Of a stretch of DNA of 64,000 nt, positions 55,418 through 63,207 are shown one piece after another; the stretch's first letter is position 1; each line of letters starts with the position of its first letter. Below the pieces are notes generated by a model, which did no database searches, had not been told where the DNA came from, and saw only the letters and a list, made by a program, of their open reading frames with translations. A program made the translations under genes and the position numbers. Origin of the DNA: Parelaphostrongylus tenuis (lineage: Eukaryota; Nematoda; Chromadorea; Rhabditida; Metastrongylidae); the NCBI GenBank assembly GCA_019055375.1, contig JAHQIW010007205.1:171594-235593 (forward strand). Direction: 5' to 3'.

Positions 55418-58400
55418 GACGCTTACAATCGACTATTTTGAGACCGCGCTCATAGTTAATACATCCTGACAGCACATTTTCAAACCTCTCAAGAGGTCTG
55501 TTACTTCTAAATACAAGACATGTTATGAGGATGTATAGATTATAAGCGAGGTCTCAATTAGTCGACTGAAAATGTTGATACATATTCACTGGAGTAATAG
55601 CCGTTAGCCAAGCAAATACATTCGACAATCAATCAGTGTTCTTCGACTACGACTCGACGATTATCCCTGCTCTAAGGTATGCAGCAGAAACCTTGTCGCT
55701 ACGTAAGCAGGATGAAAGACCATTTGGCGTTTTTGACGCGCAGTTGAAAGGTCGCTGCTAAGAGTATCCCGTATGTCTCAAAGTCTAAAATGAGCAGAAA
55801 TATTTGAACTTTTGACCTATTTCAACCATTGAAAGTCATACATGCCATTCTGCACGCTAGGCTATCGAAAATAAGGTGGCTGTGCATGTAATGCGCTTTA
55901 ACGGCAATCGCTGGAAGAGAGCTGTTGCTGCACTGGATTCCTAGCGATGTCAAGCGTTTCACTGTAAGACTACCGACCCAGATGCTTCAATCCTTTCACA
56001 AAAAGCCTAGAAGAAGGATATGATACGCAGCGATTTCCTAAAATGAGGAGGCTCCACTGGACTACTCTTGCAAGCGATAAGGAAAAGAGGAAGTGGTGCC
56101 CACTCGAATCACTCGACGATCAGCGAGGCGACAGGTGATAAGTGAAGGTCGATAAATCTTTTGCATTGAGAGGAAATGGGTCAACGCTGTAGGAAGAGCG
56201 CTGAAGATCACCCAGCAGTGAAACACGATCGACGTGGAAGTAACGAAGTCGCAAGATGACAAGCCTCTGTGACACACAGAAGCTAGTTCTTTTAGGAATA
56301 CTGTTTAAAACTGTTCATAGTGGTTGAATACCAAAATGAGGTTATGTGAACTCTCTTGTTCTCTCGTATCAGGTGAATGATAGAGGCTAAACGTTTAGCG
56401 TCAATTAGTCCCTGAGTGCTCACCATATGGCCAACTCCAGTAAGCATCGTAGAGGTAAATGAATGGCATTTGATCTCTACTGTGATCTTGTGAGAGTCTA
56501 TCGTTATCAAACCTCGTACTAACTGCAGTAATAGAGAATTTGATTTATCCAAGGCACGAATTGAATCAGCGGCCATTTCTATTGCAGGACGGTTCTAACC
56601 AGTACATTACACGCGTACTTCCAGATTGAGAATGCAAAATGGTTATTTGATGCAAATTAATCTTTAAGCCAGGTCTATATTCGCAATCGGAACAACTCAA
56701 TAATTACGTAGAGCGCTACTGATCAGAACTGATTACTAAGCCTTATTTTCCTATACTCTTGAGGGCTTATTTATTATCACCATCACGCGAGAACCGAATG
56801 TCAAGATCAAACTTTTGGACTTTTTTCAATTCTTATCACCTTTTGTACTATTAAACGCTTTTAACAGGCTGGTATTACATGGCCATAATCATTCTGATTG
56901 TAATAGGAACATTAACCGCCACAGTCGTCCTCGGTACGTTTTTTCCCATAACTATTATTTCAAACCAAGCCTTTTTAGATTATTTATCGTCGAAAAGAAA
57001 CTAGATAAATTGTTTGGATTGAATATTATTAGCAATGAACACTGGCAGGACTGCCTACTAAGTTTTTCTTGCGGAGTGAGAAAAAGATCAACATGCATTT
57101 TTAATAATTTCTGTGAAAGTGTATCACTTAGTGGTCTCGAGTCAGTAGTCTTCCTGTTGTGCTCCTGAAATCCCATGGAAACTATTCACCAACAAATTTC
57201 TCCTCCCAGAATCCATATTTATCCTGCACAAAGAATTGAGTGCTTCTGTCGACACCGATCATAGTAATTCGAGTATCAATCCAATGGTAATGGTGTTGTT
57301 CAAATGTGGCGCAAGGACCACCAGAATCGACCCTCCTCCTGGCCAATCTGGATTCTCTTTCCTTTAATGTCAAGAGATTTTTACCACTCTTGTCTCGGAG
57401 GTTCGCTCCGATTAAGCAAGTTTGGCGAGTGTCTGTGGCGAAAACCTGAAAACGCTATAGCACGTGTGCTATCTCAGAAGAATCTACTCAACCAGCATCC
57501 AACGTACTTCATGAACATGAAAACTTACAGGCAGCGATGAAATCCAAACCAAGGTTTAAATTTTGCGTGAATGGTGATTTGAGAAACCGAATAAAATGAA
57601 TTCAAAGAGTGAGCCGTACAGTACATGTGATGAAGAGTACTACAATATGCAAAGGAAAACGGTATTTTTTCGTTATCCGGGAGCACATGAAGAAAAAACC
57701 CCTTTCGGTGCACAAGAAGTTTTCATAGGAGTATTAATAATTCTGCTATCGACTGCTTTTTTACAGACCCGCTCAAATGATTTAATCTGATAAGGATATG
57801 ACATATTTTGAGCAATAGGTCTAGTGCTATATAGGCGCCTATTTCGTCCTATTGGGACTCATCAGTAGCACCCTCCCTCGGTTTCGTCGATCCCTTGAGG
57901 TGAAATAATCCTCTAAAGGAACCGACGCCGAGTAAAATTAAGCACCCAAAGTAGGATGATAGTATTACCTGACTTTGTGGTGACCGGCAGTCGAGCTTAC
58001 GGCTTTTAAAATGATCTATACTTCTGCTATCGACTGCTTTTTTACAGACCCGCTCAAAATGATTTAATCTGACAAGGATATGACATATTTGGCTCAAAAT
58101 ATGTCATATCCTTATCAGTTTAAATCATTTTGAGCGGGTCTGTAAAAAGCAGTCGATAGCAGAAGTATAGATCATTTAAAAGCCGTAAGCTCGACTGCCG
58201 GTCACCACAAAGTCAGGTAATACTATCATCCTACTTTGGGTGCTTAATTTTACTCGGCGTCGGTTCCTTTAAAGGATTATTTCACCTCAAGGGATCGACG
58301 AAACCGAGGGAGGGTGCTACTGATGAGTCCCAATAGGACGAAATAGGCGCCTATATAGCACTAGACCTATGGCTCAAAATATGTCATATCCTTATCAGTA

Positions 58401-61400
58401 TTAATAATCATTTGAAAGTTCAAATCTCTTGCTCATGTCGCACGTGGTCGATTTTTCAAAACATCCTTTCATAACGCTGTGAAATTCGAAATAAGACTAG
58501 GTTTCACACGACAACCCGTTTTTTTTCTTATCTCGCTTTTATTTCGCTGGACAAAAAACTCCTTCTCGAGACTGCTAGCACTGCTTTTATAGCACCGGCC
58601 TCGAGGATCTCAAAAATGTGCTTACTTTTTGAAAAGCTTTTATGATGGTGCTGTAGGAGAACGGAAACATTTGTGTTTTACACCTCGCTGGACAGAGCTT
58701 TTTTCCCTGGCCTATTATTAATTATTGGTTAGAGCAAGATTCGAGGATTTCAAAGCTGAACTTCTTTTCTGGAAATGTCGTTTTACTGCAGTGTAGTAGA
58801 AAAATAAGATTCGTTCACATACATGATCATTTGTTCTTTGTACAATTCATGGGGCCACGGAGTGAGGCGGCAAGGTGGCTGGCGCGATGATCGATCATGA
58901 GAGTGCTATGTTTCTTGTTAGGTTCGAAAGAAAGTTCTGGCCAAAAGAAGGAGAAGAAAACAAAGAAAGAAAGTAGTAAAAAAGAAAGCTTCAATAAGCA
59001 TGATATAACTCCTATGCATGTCATAGGAATATTACGGTTTTTTATGCGGATTTTTCCCATTGAAGGCCTAGATATTATTCGTTCTTTACTTTCACTTTGT
59101 TACAAGCCTCCGCCGTGTCCAGCGTTTCAATCGAAGTTTGTGATTGTTGCACCATTATTTGAGAAAGGATCTTTAACAGCGAACTGCACTCGATGAGATC
59201 AACGAAGTTGAAGGGGAAGACACAACAAATAAATCTGGTGCTCCACGCTAGTTTGAACGCTTTGAAGCCTGTGCTCTTAATCTCGAAGACAAGCCTCGTT
59301 GAGGCCGTAAACAAAATTGAACAATGAAGATTTGATTGCTGCTTTGGAAGATGGACAGCCGTCAAGTGCTTGCAAACTGGGAACCGAACATGATGTTTTT
59401 CATACAACTCTGCTCCGATTTGGCAGGGCGGTCATGATCTTTGTTTGGTGAAATTTTGAAGGACTCGCGCATTATGGGATGATTTCGAACGGGATGTCCA
59501 TCATCCCCGAGCTCTATTGTCAACAGTTACGTCGAGTCTGCGCCAAGGTTAGAAAGTAGTACACAGCTTTGGTCAACCGAAAGCGCGCAGCAAGACAATG
59601 CCAGACCGCACATGCCAAAAAGACCAAGGACAAGTTTGATGAATTGGACGGAGTCGAGGTTCTACCGCATTCCGCTTACAGTCTAGATTGCTTTCCATCC
59701 GACTTTGGCCTTTTCCCTATCAATGCAACACTTTTGAAGGGTTCCCAATTCAAATCGTTCCATGCAGTTAAGGAAGCATGTCAAGAGTTTTTTTTGATTC
59801 AAAGTCAAAGGAATGATACATCGACCAGATCTTGAACTTAGTGCACCGTTGGCAGAAAATCGTAGATACCGATAGCTTTTATTTCAAAAATAATTGTTAT
59901 TGCTTTTTTTGCATTTATGCATGAATTTTCAATTTTAACAAGTGCCCCAGAACTTCCTTTCCAATCTATTAACTACCATGTCTATCTTGTGAATATTACG
60001 CTTTCTTGTTGGGATTTTTCAACTGAAGGCCCAAATTTTATTCGTTCTTATTTACACTTTGTTACAATCTTCCGCCATGTTCGACGATGCAATCAAAGTT
60101 CCTGTTTTACTGTGACATCATTGGAGAAAGGGTCTTTCACAGCGAGCTGCAGTTGATAAAATGCTACTTTGACCAGATCCGAAACATTGCAGAGCGATGG
60201 CCTTCATTTCGAAAAGTAGTCATCACTGTTTTTGTTTTAAATTCATGCATAAGTTTTCAATTTTCACAGGTGCCCCAGATCTTTCACTCCAAACTGTTGA
60301 GATTTAATTAGGAATTGCTTCTCCGCTCTGGAAGAAACTCCAGATTAACAGATCCACAAAGAATCAGATCCAGATTAAATGTCTGACTCTGATAGTACAA
60401 ACATTCTCTACACGTTGAAGTGCTTTTCGTGCTTCCAACGAGGTAGTACTTGAATTGCGCAGCCTTTGTGGAAGAAAATTTTACTTCGAATTTTCCAGCG
60501 TCATGGGAGGGTTTTTTTTTACACTTACGGCCTTAGCCAGAGATTTGAGCTTTTGAATGATTACTAACACTCTTGTGCAAAGTTCTTGTCCAGCGAGTGG
60601 AATCAATTATTCATTTTTTCTCGGATAGCGAACAAGAACAGAAAACGGGTATACTATCTCATTTGTACGATGTGGGGGAGTATTCTTAGTCTTCCGAAAG
60701 CAACTTTCAATTTACCTTGGCGTTGGTATATAAATCGCAATTTCTGTATGCATTTACATGCTGTTAACTGAGCGCTTAATCCATAGCACCTAACATTTTT
60801 GCTGATTTCACTTTCTTCGCGGCCGGTTCTTGCCGTTCAATTTATGTAAGGTACGAGAATGTTTTTTGGATTGCTATAGATAAGCTAAGTTATACCTGCT
60901 ATCGTGATGTTGCAAAGAATCTCGTTATCTTGCTTATATTATAAATTATGGTGCTTGTGATTGTTTGCACCGACTATTCGTTGTTATTCTTCTCACAAAT
61001 TTAATGATGATGATTTTAGTGACAATTTTGTTGGAGATAGCAAAATCTTCTAAGATTATATGTTGAGATGTTTTTCATAAAATTATTGACTTGGAAAAAG
61101 AGAGCGTTCTGAATGACGGTGCTATCTGTGTTTGAATGGCAAGCGAGTATGTGTTCATTTCTCAAAAAAAGCAGCAATGCATTGACTGGGGATCACCCAG
61201 TGAAAGAGAACCACGTCCATCAGTAATAAACATGGAAGTACTTTTTTAGTTGAGAGTTAAGTTATTAGAAAGTTTTCAAACCTTTTTCCCAAAATTGGTT
61301 TGTTCCGTCTTCAGTGGAGATTATTCTGATATGACTTTAACACCCTCTTCGACCGCCTACAGCCGTAGGCGTAAGCTCAACTTTGAGAATGCTCGACAAC

Positions 61401-61842
61401 AGGCAGATAATCAATGCCGACGTCCACGAGAAGCTAATTCAGAAGTTGGACGCAACAGTGCGAGAGAAGCGTCCAAAACTACTCAGTGTTGTTGTTCTCT
61501 GGGAGGGTGATTACATTGTTGATAATTGATTTCTTTAAGTAAATAACATTGAATTAACAACTGTTGAATTGTGAAGGATTTTGGGACAATCCATTAGCTC
61601 AGTGGATTCTGTAGTTTTTCTGATAAGCCCATATTTAGCCATTCACAGTCAGAAAAGACACAATCGTCCGTTGTTCGCGGTGGCTACGTCAAATGGTGCA
61701 TAACTGGTTCGTGGACACATTTATACTTCGTCCACCGTGCGCACTCACCGAACTGTGGCATGAGTTCGGTGTGATCGAAGAACGTCGCGTATCCATGTCA
61801 CGACTCGATCCATTGCTTGTTCAGCAAATGGACCCCATTTCG
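37649..61842 (+). CDS. Nicotinic acetylcholine receptor-like Cys-loop channel subunit (alpha type), 11 exons seen, incomplete at both ends
   Basis: Pentameric ligand-gated ion channel subunit of the plasma membrane. Exons: 37649-37771, 42761-42823, 42976-43020, 46778-46887, 48273-48408, 48662-48829, 49955-50044, 52824-52909, 53083-53177, 56868-56933, 61649-61842; all phases join, giving about 392 residues. Visible parts: loop D (VWMVQNW), loop A (IWTPDTYLYN), the Cys loop (C at the end of exon 5, PYDSQNC in exon 6), loop B (ISSWTHD), loop C with adjacent cysteines (FKCCVNPW, hence alpha type), M1 (YYVVNLVVPTS), the M1-M2 linker ending ERDEK (Glu -1' and no PAR motif, so probably cation-selective), M2 with Leu 9', M3 (SWYYMAIIILIVIGTLTATV), then the start of the cytoplasmic loop (RWLRQMVHNWFVDT). 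Possible N-glycosylation sites: NVS, NKT, NDS, NCT. The signal-peptide exon and M4 exon were not found; the latter is probably beyond the window. Introns up to 5 kb are packed with transposons. Subgroup not assigned. Confidence 0.9.
37921..38940 (-). mobile_element. RTE-type LINE, 5' fragment with APE endonuclease
   Basis: Minus strand, about 38440 down to 37924: MTICTYNARTLA, GIRYDVIGLAETRRRHPFHA, then LTIFVAYAPASSYDEDKVE, GNFNAKIGPRRTSEERHIGT, GLEWNEQG. These are the endonuclease blocks of RTE LINEs (Asn of CTYNART, Glu of LAETR, Asn of GNFNAKIG; the usual Asp of GDFN is Asn here). Two frame changes. The GC-rich stretch 38590-38940 is its 5' leader. The RT domain is missing. Confidence 0.8.
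38938..38992. repeat. TA microsatellite
   Basis: ATATATATATGTATATATAT run at the 5' edge of the RTE fragment. Confidence 0.8.
39370..39700 (-). mobile_element. Mariner-derived MITE, second copy
   Basis: GTGCATGAGTAGCAAACGAATT and GCTCCATCTGAAAGTA match the 7909-8277 MITE; the minus strand reads MEQLWEQIRLLLMHDEW, the mariner N-terminus. Ends are worn. Confidence 0.55.
39895..40025. repeat. TA/CATA microsatellite
   Basis: ACATATACACATACATATG and (AT)n up to the SINE at 40031. Confidence 0.8.
40031..40340 (+). mobile_element. tRNA-derived SINE, family 1, best copy
   Basis: Pol III promoter: A box TGGCACAGTGGTTAGAGG (40040-40057) and B box GGTTCGATCTC (40084-40094). Body: CCATCCATCCCTCCGGG, CAGACTTGTCTGGGAGG, AGCAGCACTGAC, GGCCAGATGTGCATTCAATC, GAATGCATGGCGCATCCCTC, ending TTTTATCC. 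About a dozen copies on both strands in this window. Lies in an intron of the receptor gene. Confidence 0.85.
41053..41400 (+). mobile_element. RTE-type LINE, reverse transcriptase fragment
   Basis: GLEWNG-like start, QLNQLQFADDVTLIVSD (the FADD catalytic motif) at about 41120-41165, then FKRAMFMRAESF, which corresponds to the LQKTMFMRN block of RTE. Stops interrupt it. In the 5 kb receptor intron. Confidence 0.7.
41445..41745 (+). mobile_element. Penelope-like terminal repeats, decayed
   Basis: CAACAGCTGACTCAACGGAG (minus copy) and CTCCAGCCTCTGAGTAAGGTG...GTGACGTCAGCTGTAATAAA (plus copy), ending AACAAGCTCGTTTTTC. Same head-to-head plan as 29865-30160. Confidence 0.5.
41830..42510. repeat. 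Fold-back MITE of the GGACAAGAACTTTCC family
   Basis: GAAACGACCTTTTTTGCTGG at the left and CCAACCAAAAAGGTCGTTTC at the right are exact inverted ends; inside, GGAGTGTTAGTAATCATTC and the inverse. Ends just before the second receptor exon. Confidence 0.65.
43250..43515 (-). mobile_element. tRNA-derived SINE, family 1
   Basis: Minus strand GAGTGCGTGGCAGTGATTAGAGGTGCC (A box), GGTCCGATCCTGCGC (B box), CTTATTCTTC, GGCCACGCGAGTTATTTTAA, GCATGCTGTACC. Confidence 0.65.
43640..43765 (+). repeat. tRNA-like repeat fragment
   Basis: TGAGTTCAAATCCCGTTTGACG (B-box-like) then CATATGACTCAAATTATTGGATATGCC; same family as 29095 and 44300. Confidence 0.45.
43856..43902 (-). ncRNA. Hammerhead ribozyme motif, one core strand mutated
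   Basis: Minus strand: stem I GTGCTA/TAGCAC perfect, first core strand CTAACGA (CTGATGA expected), stem II TCC-GCAA-GGA, GAAA intact, stem III ACAG/CTGT with loop GAGT, GTC triplet. Stems are intact but G5 is lost, so probably inactive. Confidence 0.5.
44123..44168 (+). ncRNA. Decayed hammerhead motif (partner arm)
   Basis: GTGCTAATGATGAGTGCGAAGGACGAAACAG...TAACAC: C3 is A, one stem I mismatch, GAAA kept. Confidence 0.4.
44300..44560. repeat. Fold-back repeat with tRNA-like arms, partial
   Basis: TCTGTCAGCGTAATTGGGTTAGATTCC, GCCAGGCTTTAACCGTTGGCGG, then GAAAGGGTAAGATGACCCCGCCTGACAC and CATATCACTCAACATTATTGGG. Middle and right arm of the 16233 family. Confidence 0.5.
44630..44815 (+). mobile_element. 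Half copy of a subfamily C hammerhead element
   Basis: Contains CAACTGACGAAGCTGGAAGGCCGAAACACGTGTC (core CUGANGA with C, then GAAA and GTC) and ends CATGAAAGGCCCAAAATACATTGTCAGATTAC. The left arm is missing, and stem I no longer pairs well. Confidence 0.5.
45480..46085. repeat. Almost pure A/T tract, about 550 bases
   Basis: From about 45520 to 46075 the + strand is nearly only A and T, mainly AATAAATA and ATAATATA units. It lies in a receptor intron. The long open frame on the opposite strand here is an artefact of TTA/TAT codons. Confidence 0.9.
46095..46350 (-). repeat. Diverged copy of the 53415-54110 repeat
   Basis: Minus strand blocks CACAGCAGTTCTGCTCGTCGAC, GAGCTCGGCTGCGACTTG, GGGGTTCGGGGCA, TCATCATCATGAACTG line up with 53930-53660. 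Several stops. Confidence 0.5.
46888..48272. other. Receptor intron, no inner feature recognised
   Basis: 1.4 kb between the loop A exon and the pre-Cys-loop exon. No repeat family identified with confidence. Confidence 0.3.
48975..49160 (-). mobile_element. tRNA-derived SINE, family 1, 3' part
   Basis: Minus-strand blocks CTTGTCATGGAGGATAGCAACAC, TGCATTCAGAAACC, GGTGCATTTTTCTGAGG resemble the 3' half of the 40031 copy. Confidence 0.4.
49190..49765. mobile_element. Fold-back element with mariner-like ends inside the receptor gene
   Basis: GATAAACACCAAATTTATCAACC at the left and TTGATTAATGAATTTGGTGTTTATTG at the right are inverted; inner pairs include CAGCCTGAACATTTCTCC and CAGGCAACAAAC. The central 200 bases are unpaired and hold an exon-like segment (49438-49496, reading YKLERDAQTVFENINRANFK) that the receptor does not need. 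Confidence 0.65.
50560..50745. repeat. Repeat shared with 6995-7170
   Basis: CATAACCACGAGGATGCTGAAATACGAGCGAAACTTG and CGAGGCCCTCGCTCTCCGTT match the copy in NKAP intron 6. Confidence 0.35.
50780..51530 (+). mobile_element. RTE-type LINE, C-terminal fragment
   Basis: ANISECSSYVYL, EINMMNDLAAELSRKKRAA, then after shifts LRKQDGDHL, PTRWSKFFTKGIEESDPLIP, RVRRTHWATLTRDREKWKRC. This order is that of the RTE thumb and C-terminal region. In-frame stops show it is dead. In a receptor intron. Confidence 0.75.
51912..52135 (+). mobile_element. tRNA-derived SINE, family 2
   Basis: GGGGCCGTACCAAGCGGTTGTGATGCTCGTC, AGAACACCAGATTCTCGAG, AGAAGTACTGGGATCCGCAC. The head is more worn than in the other two copies. 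Confidence 0.55.
52370..52770. repeat. Decayed hammerhead-type repeat, minus orientation
   Basis: GATACACGTGTTTCGACCTCGACATATACC and the repeated ends ATTTCAATATGCCAGATAATC / AAATTTTTTCTTTATGCCAGATAATC. The inverse of the copies at 1-440. Confidence 0.45.
53415..54110 (-). repeat. Repeat with the longest open frame in the window (171 codons)
   Basis: Minus-strand frame 53930-53415 starts MPTAVPSCRLF and holds hydrophobic stretches (VVAFTFLGSLY, HVFIVKLYD). A diverged copy with stops is at 46095-46350, and CTGTGAATAGCTT...GCACAGTAC recurs beside both, so the unit is dispersed. Not recognised as any named family. It could be a relic of a membrane protein gene or a transposon. Confidence 0.4.
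54540..55330 (-). mobile_element. RTE-type LINE, reverse transcriptase fragment
   Basis: Minus strand: HYVDDIAFLIS (YVDD catalytic motif) near 55215-55185, FTINGMNISKCS, LSVWNAAGQLL, PALVYALKIWPPRKRDDRLL, RLSTIRWAKHLMCFNDSQLT. Stops and shifts throughout. Confidence 0.75.
55335..55418. repeat. TA microsatellite
   Basis: (TA)n run at the 5' edge of the minus-strand RTE fragment, as at 38938. Confidence 0.8.
55640..56130 (+). mobile_element. RTE-type LINE, C-terminal fragment
   Basis: IIPALRYAAETLSLRKQDE, ARLSKIRWLCM, CALTAIAGRELLLHW, then PLDYSCKR-like remains of NHWATLARDR. Opposite in direction to the neighbouring RTE fragment, so they are separate insertions. Confidence 0.65.
57824..57871 (-). 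ncRNA. Hammerhead ribozyme, complete
   Basis: Minus strand, identical to the + copy at 58314: stem I GTGCTA/TAGCAC, CTGATGA, stem II GTCC-CAATA-GGAC, GAA, stem III ATAG-GCGC-CTAT, H17 = A. All invariant positions present. Confidence 0.8.
58314..58361 (+). ncRNA. Hammerhead ribozyme, complete
   Basis: Stem I 58314-58319 with 58356-58361; core CTGATGA 58320-58326; stem II 58327-58330 with 58336-58339; GAA 58340-58342; stem III 58343-58346 with 58351-58354 around GCGC; triplet ATA, predicted cut after 58355. Type I (stem I open), with the short stem III usual in retrotransposon hammerheads. Confidence 0.85.
58917..59972 (+). mobile_element. Mariner DNA transposon with decayed transposase
   Basis: Inverted ends: AAAGAAAGTTCTGG at 58926 and CCAGAACTTCCTTTCC at 59946. 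Transposase blocks on +: FERFEACALNLEDKPR (about 59252-59299), GLAHYGMISNG, ELYCQQLRRVCAKVRK, then AKKTKDKFDELDGVEVLPHS, AYSLDCFPSDFGLFP. The DNARPH block is out of frame by small shifts, so the enzyme is broken; the last catalytic-type Asp (SLDCFPSD) is visible. Inserted in the fold-back MITE. Confidence 0.8.
59973..60312 (+). mobile_element. Second, internally deleted mariner copy in tandem
   Basis: ATATTACGCTTTCTTGTTGGG, CAACTGAAGGCCCAAATTTTATTCG, CAAAGTTCCTGTTTTACTGTG match 59028-59140. Its end CAGGTGCCCCAGATCTTTCAC matches 59938-59960. Most of the transposase is absent. Confidence 0.65.
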
Positions 61843-61970
61843 GTGAGATTATGTCTAAATAGCTACATTGTGATACAATGTTTTTTGAATTGAACGCTAT
61901 GAGAATTGCTTTAAACTCCCTCTTATTTGCCTCTCAAGTTAGATCACTCTTTAACTGTCTTCAACAAGCG
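61843..61970. other. Receptor intron start, nothing recognised
   Basis: The exon ending at 61842 has a clean GTGAG donor. No M4-coding exon was found between here and 64000. Confidence 0.4.
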
Positions 61971-61971
61971 T

Positions 61972-62215
61972 TTAAGCGCGCATGTTGTAGTGATTAGAGA
62001 TGTTCCTCAATGCACCTATGGTCGTTGGTGTGATTCCGCGTCTCAAGCTCAACTCTCTGTGGTCACAAATCTATAGCAGACTTGCATGGAACGATAGTAG
62101 AGCTAACTCATTTATCGGTTTACCACCGCGAATGAGCGTGGAAACCACACAAGTATTTGATCATCTCTAACGATTTTCAATGAAGTCGAATGCATGGTAT
62201 GTCCATGAGGAATTG
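61972..62215 (+). mobile_element. tRNA-derived SINE, family 1, decayed
   Basis: AGCGCGCATGTTGTAGTGATTAGAGATG (A box), GGTGTGATTCCGCG (B box), GCAGACTTGCATGG, TCGAATGCATGGTATGTCC. Confidence 0.55.
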
Positions 62216-62244
62216 AGGCCGAAACGTGTGAAAAACGTTACCAT

Positions 62245-62757
62245 CAACTATTTTGAGCCTTTCATGAGGTCTGTTATGGGAACTTATACGTGCCAATGCA
62301 GGTGTATCGGCCTTAGAGCATCGTTAGTTGCACGGTGCCTCTTTGTTCAGTCAGTTCCTCGGGGATCACCCCTTAATAGAGGAATCGACAACGAACTTTT
62401 CACACTCGACGTACGGTGAAACAATCTACAAACAATGACACGAGGCGAGGTTCTCAAAAAAGCCCATTGCAATGTTTGTCACTTATGTCCACTAACAACC
62501 ATACGCTATGCAATCGACAATCAACCGCTCTGATAGAACGCCATGGTGATTGTTTCATTGTACGTCTAATGTGAAAAGTTCCTTGTCGATTTCTATATTA
62601 TATGGGCAGATTTCCGAGGACCTGATTGAACAGAAAAGCACCGTGCAACGGGCAAGGCTGTAAAACTGAAAAACGTGTCTTGCACTGTATAAGTCCCTAT
62701 AGTAGATAGTAGGACCTCATGAAAGGCTCAAAATGCATTACGATATTATAAGGCCGA
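62245..62757. mobile_element. Fold-back element, subfamily C, second copy, hammerheads decayed
   Basis: ATTTTGAGCCTTTCATGAGG at the left, CCTCATGAAAGGCTCAAAAT at the right. Inner inverted pair AGAGGAATCGACAACGAACTTTTCAC / GTGAAAAGTTCCTTGTCGATTTCTAT. Both hammerhead cores are mutated (GCAACGGGCAAGGC, CTGAAAAACGTGTC). Confidence 0.7.
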
Positions 62758-62939
62758 TATGTTATCCATATTTCTCGCTCAACAAAAAGGCATTAGAGTT
62801 GACACACCATTTGTCGCAATTTTAGATTTCGTCTAATAACATAACCTGGAATACTTTTTGCTATCGACTGCTTTTTTACAGACCCGCTCAAAATGATTTA
62901 ATCTGATAAGGATATGACATATTTTGAGCCATAGGTCTA

Positions 62940-62987
62940 GTGCTATATAGGCGCCTATTTCGTCCTATTGGGACTCATCAGTAGCAC
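62940..62987 (-). ncRNA. Hammerhead ribozyme, complete
   Basis: Same 48 bases as the copy at 57824-57871, minus strand. Confidence 0.8.
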
Positions 62988-63159
62988 CCTCCCTCGGTTC
63001 CGTCGATCCCTTGAGGTGAAATAATCCTCTAAAGGAATCGACGCCGAGTAAAAACTAAGCACCCAAAGTAGGATGATGGTATTACCTGACTTTGTGGTGA
63101 CAGGCAGTCGAGCTTCCGGCTTTTAAAATGAATCATGCTTTAAAATGAACCGAGGGAGG

Positions 63160-63207
63160 GTGCTACTGATGAGTCCCAATAGGACGAAATAGGCGCCTAT
63201 ATAGCAC
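63160..63207 (+). ncRNA. Hammerhead ribozyme, complete
   Basis: Same 48 bases as the copy at 58314-58361, plus strand; predicted cut after 63201. Confidence 0.8.

Larger units (their letters stand above)
57747..58400. mobile_element. Fold-back element with two complete hammerhead ribozymes, subfamily A
   Basis: Two arms of about 300 bases, nearly identical and inverted about 58097. Each outer end has CTGATAAGGATATGACATAT, then a hammerhead, then CCCTCCCTCGG, GAACCGACGCCGAGTAAAA, ACCTGACTTTGTGGTGACCGGCAGTCGAGC. The block CTGCTATCGACTGCTTTTTT to GATATGACATAT occurs as a direct repeat on both sides of the left arm unit (57748-57812 and 58022-58092), as if a tandem dimer had been turned into an inverted one. 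No protein coding. Confidence 0.85.
58401..60650. repeat. GGACAAGAACTTTCC fold-back MITE split by mariner insertions
   Basis: Left arm 58401-58915 (TTAATAATCATTTGAAAGTT, CGCTGGACAAAAAACTCCTT, GCTGGCGCGATGATCGATCATGAGAGTGC) and right arm about 60310-60650 (CTCCGCTCTGGAAG, GCTTTTCGTGCTTCCAACGAGG, TTAGCCAGAGATTTGAGC, CACTCTTGTGCAAAGTTCTTGTCCAGCG). The mariner copies sit between them. Confidence 0.65.

Noticed and set aside
58897..59196. 99-codon open frame at the start of the mariner
   Set aside because: It covers the inverted terminal repeat and leader and recurs in the deleted copy at 59973; the transposase blocks lie further on.
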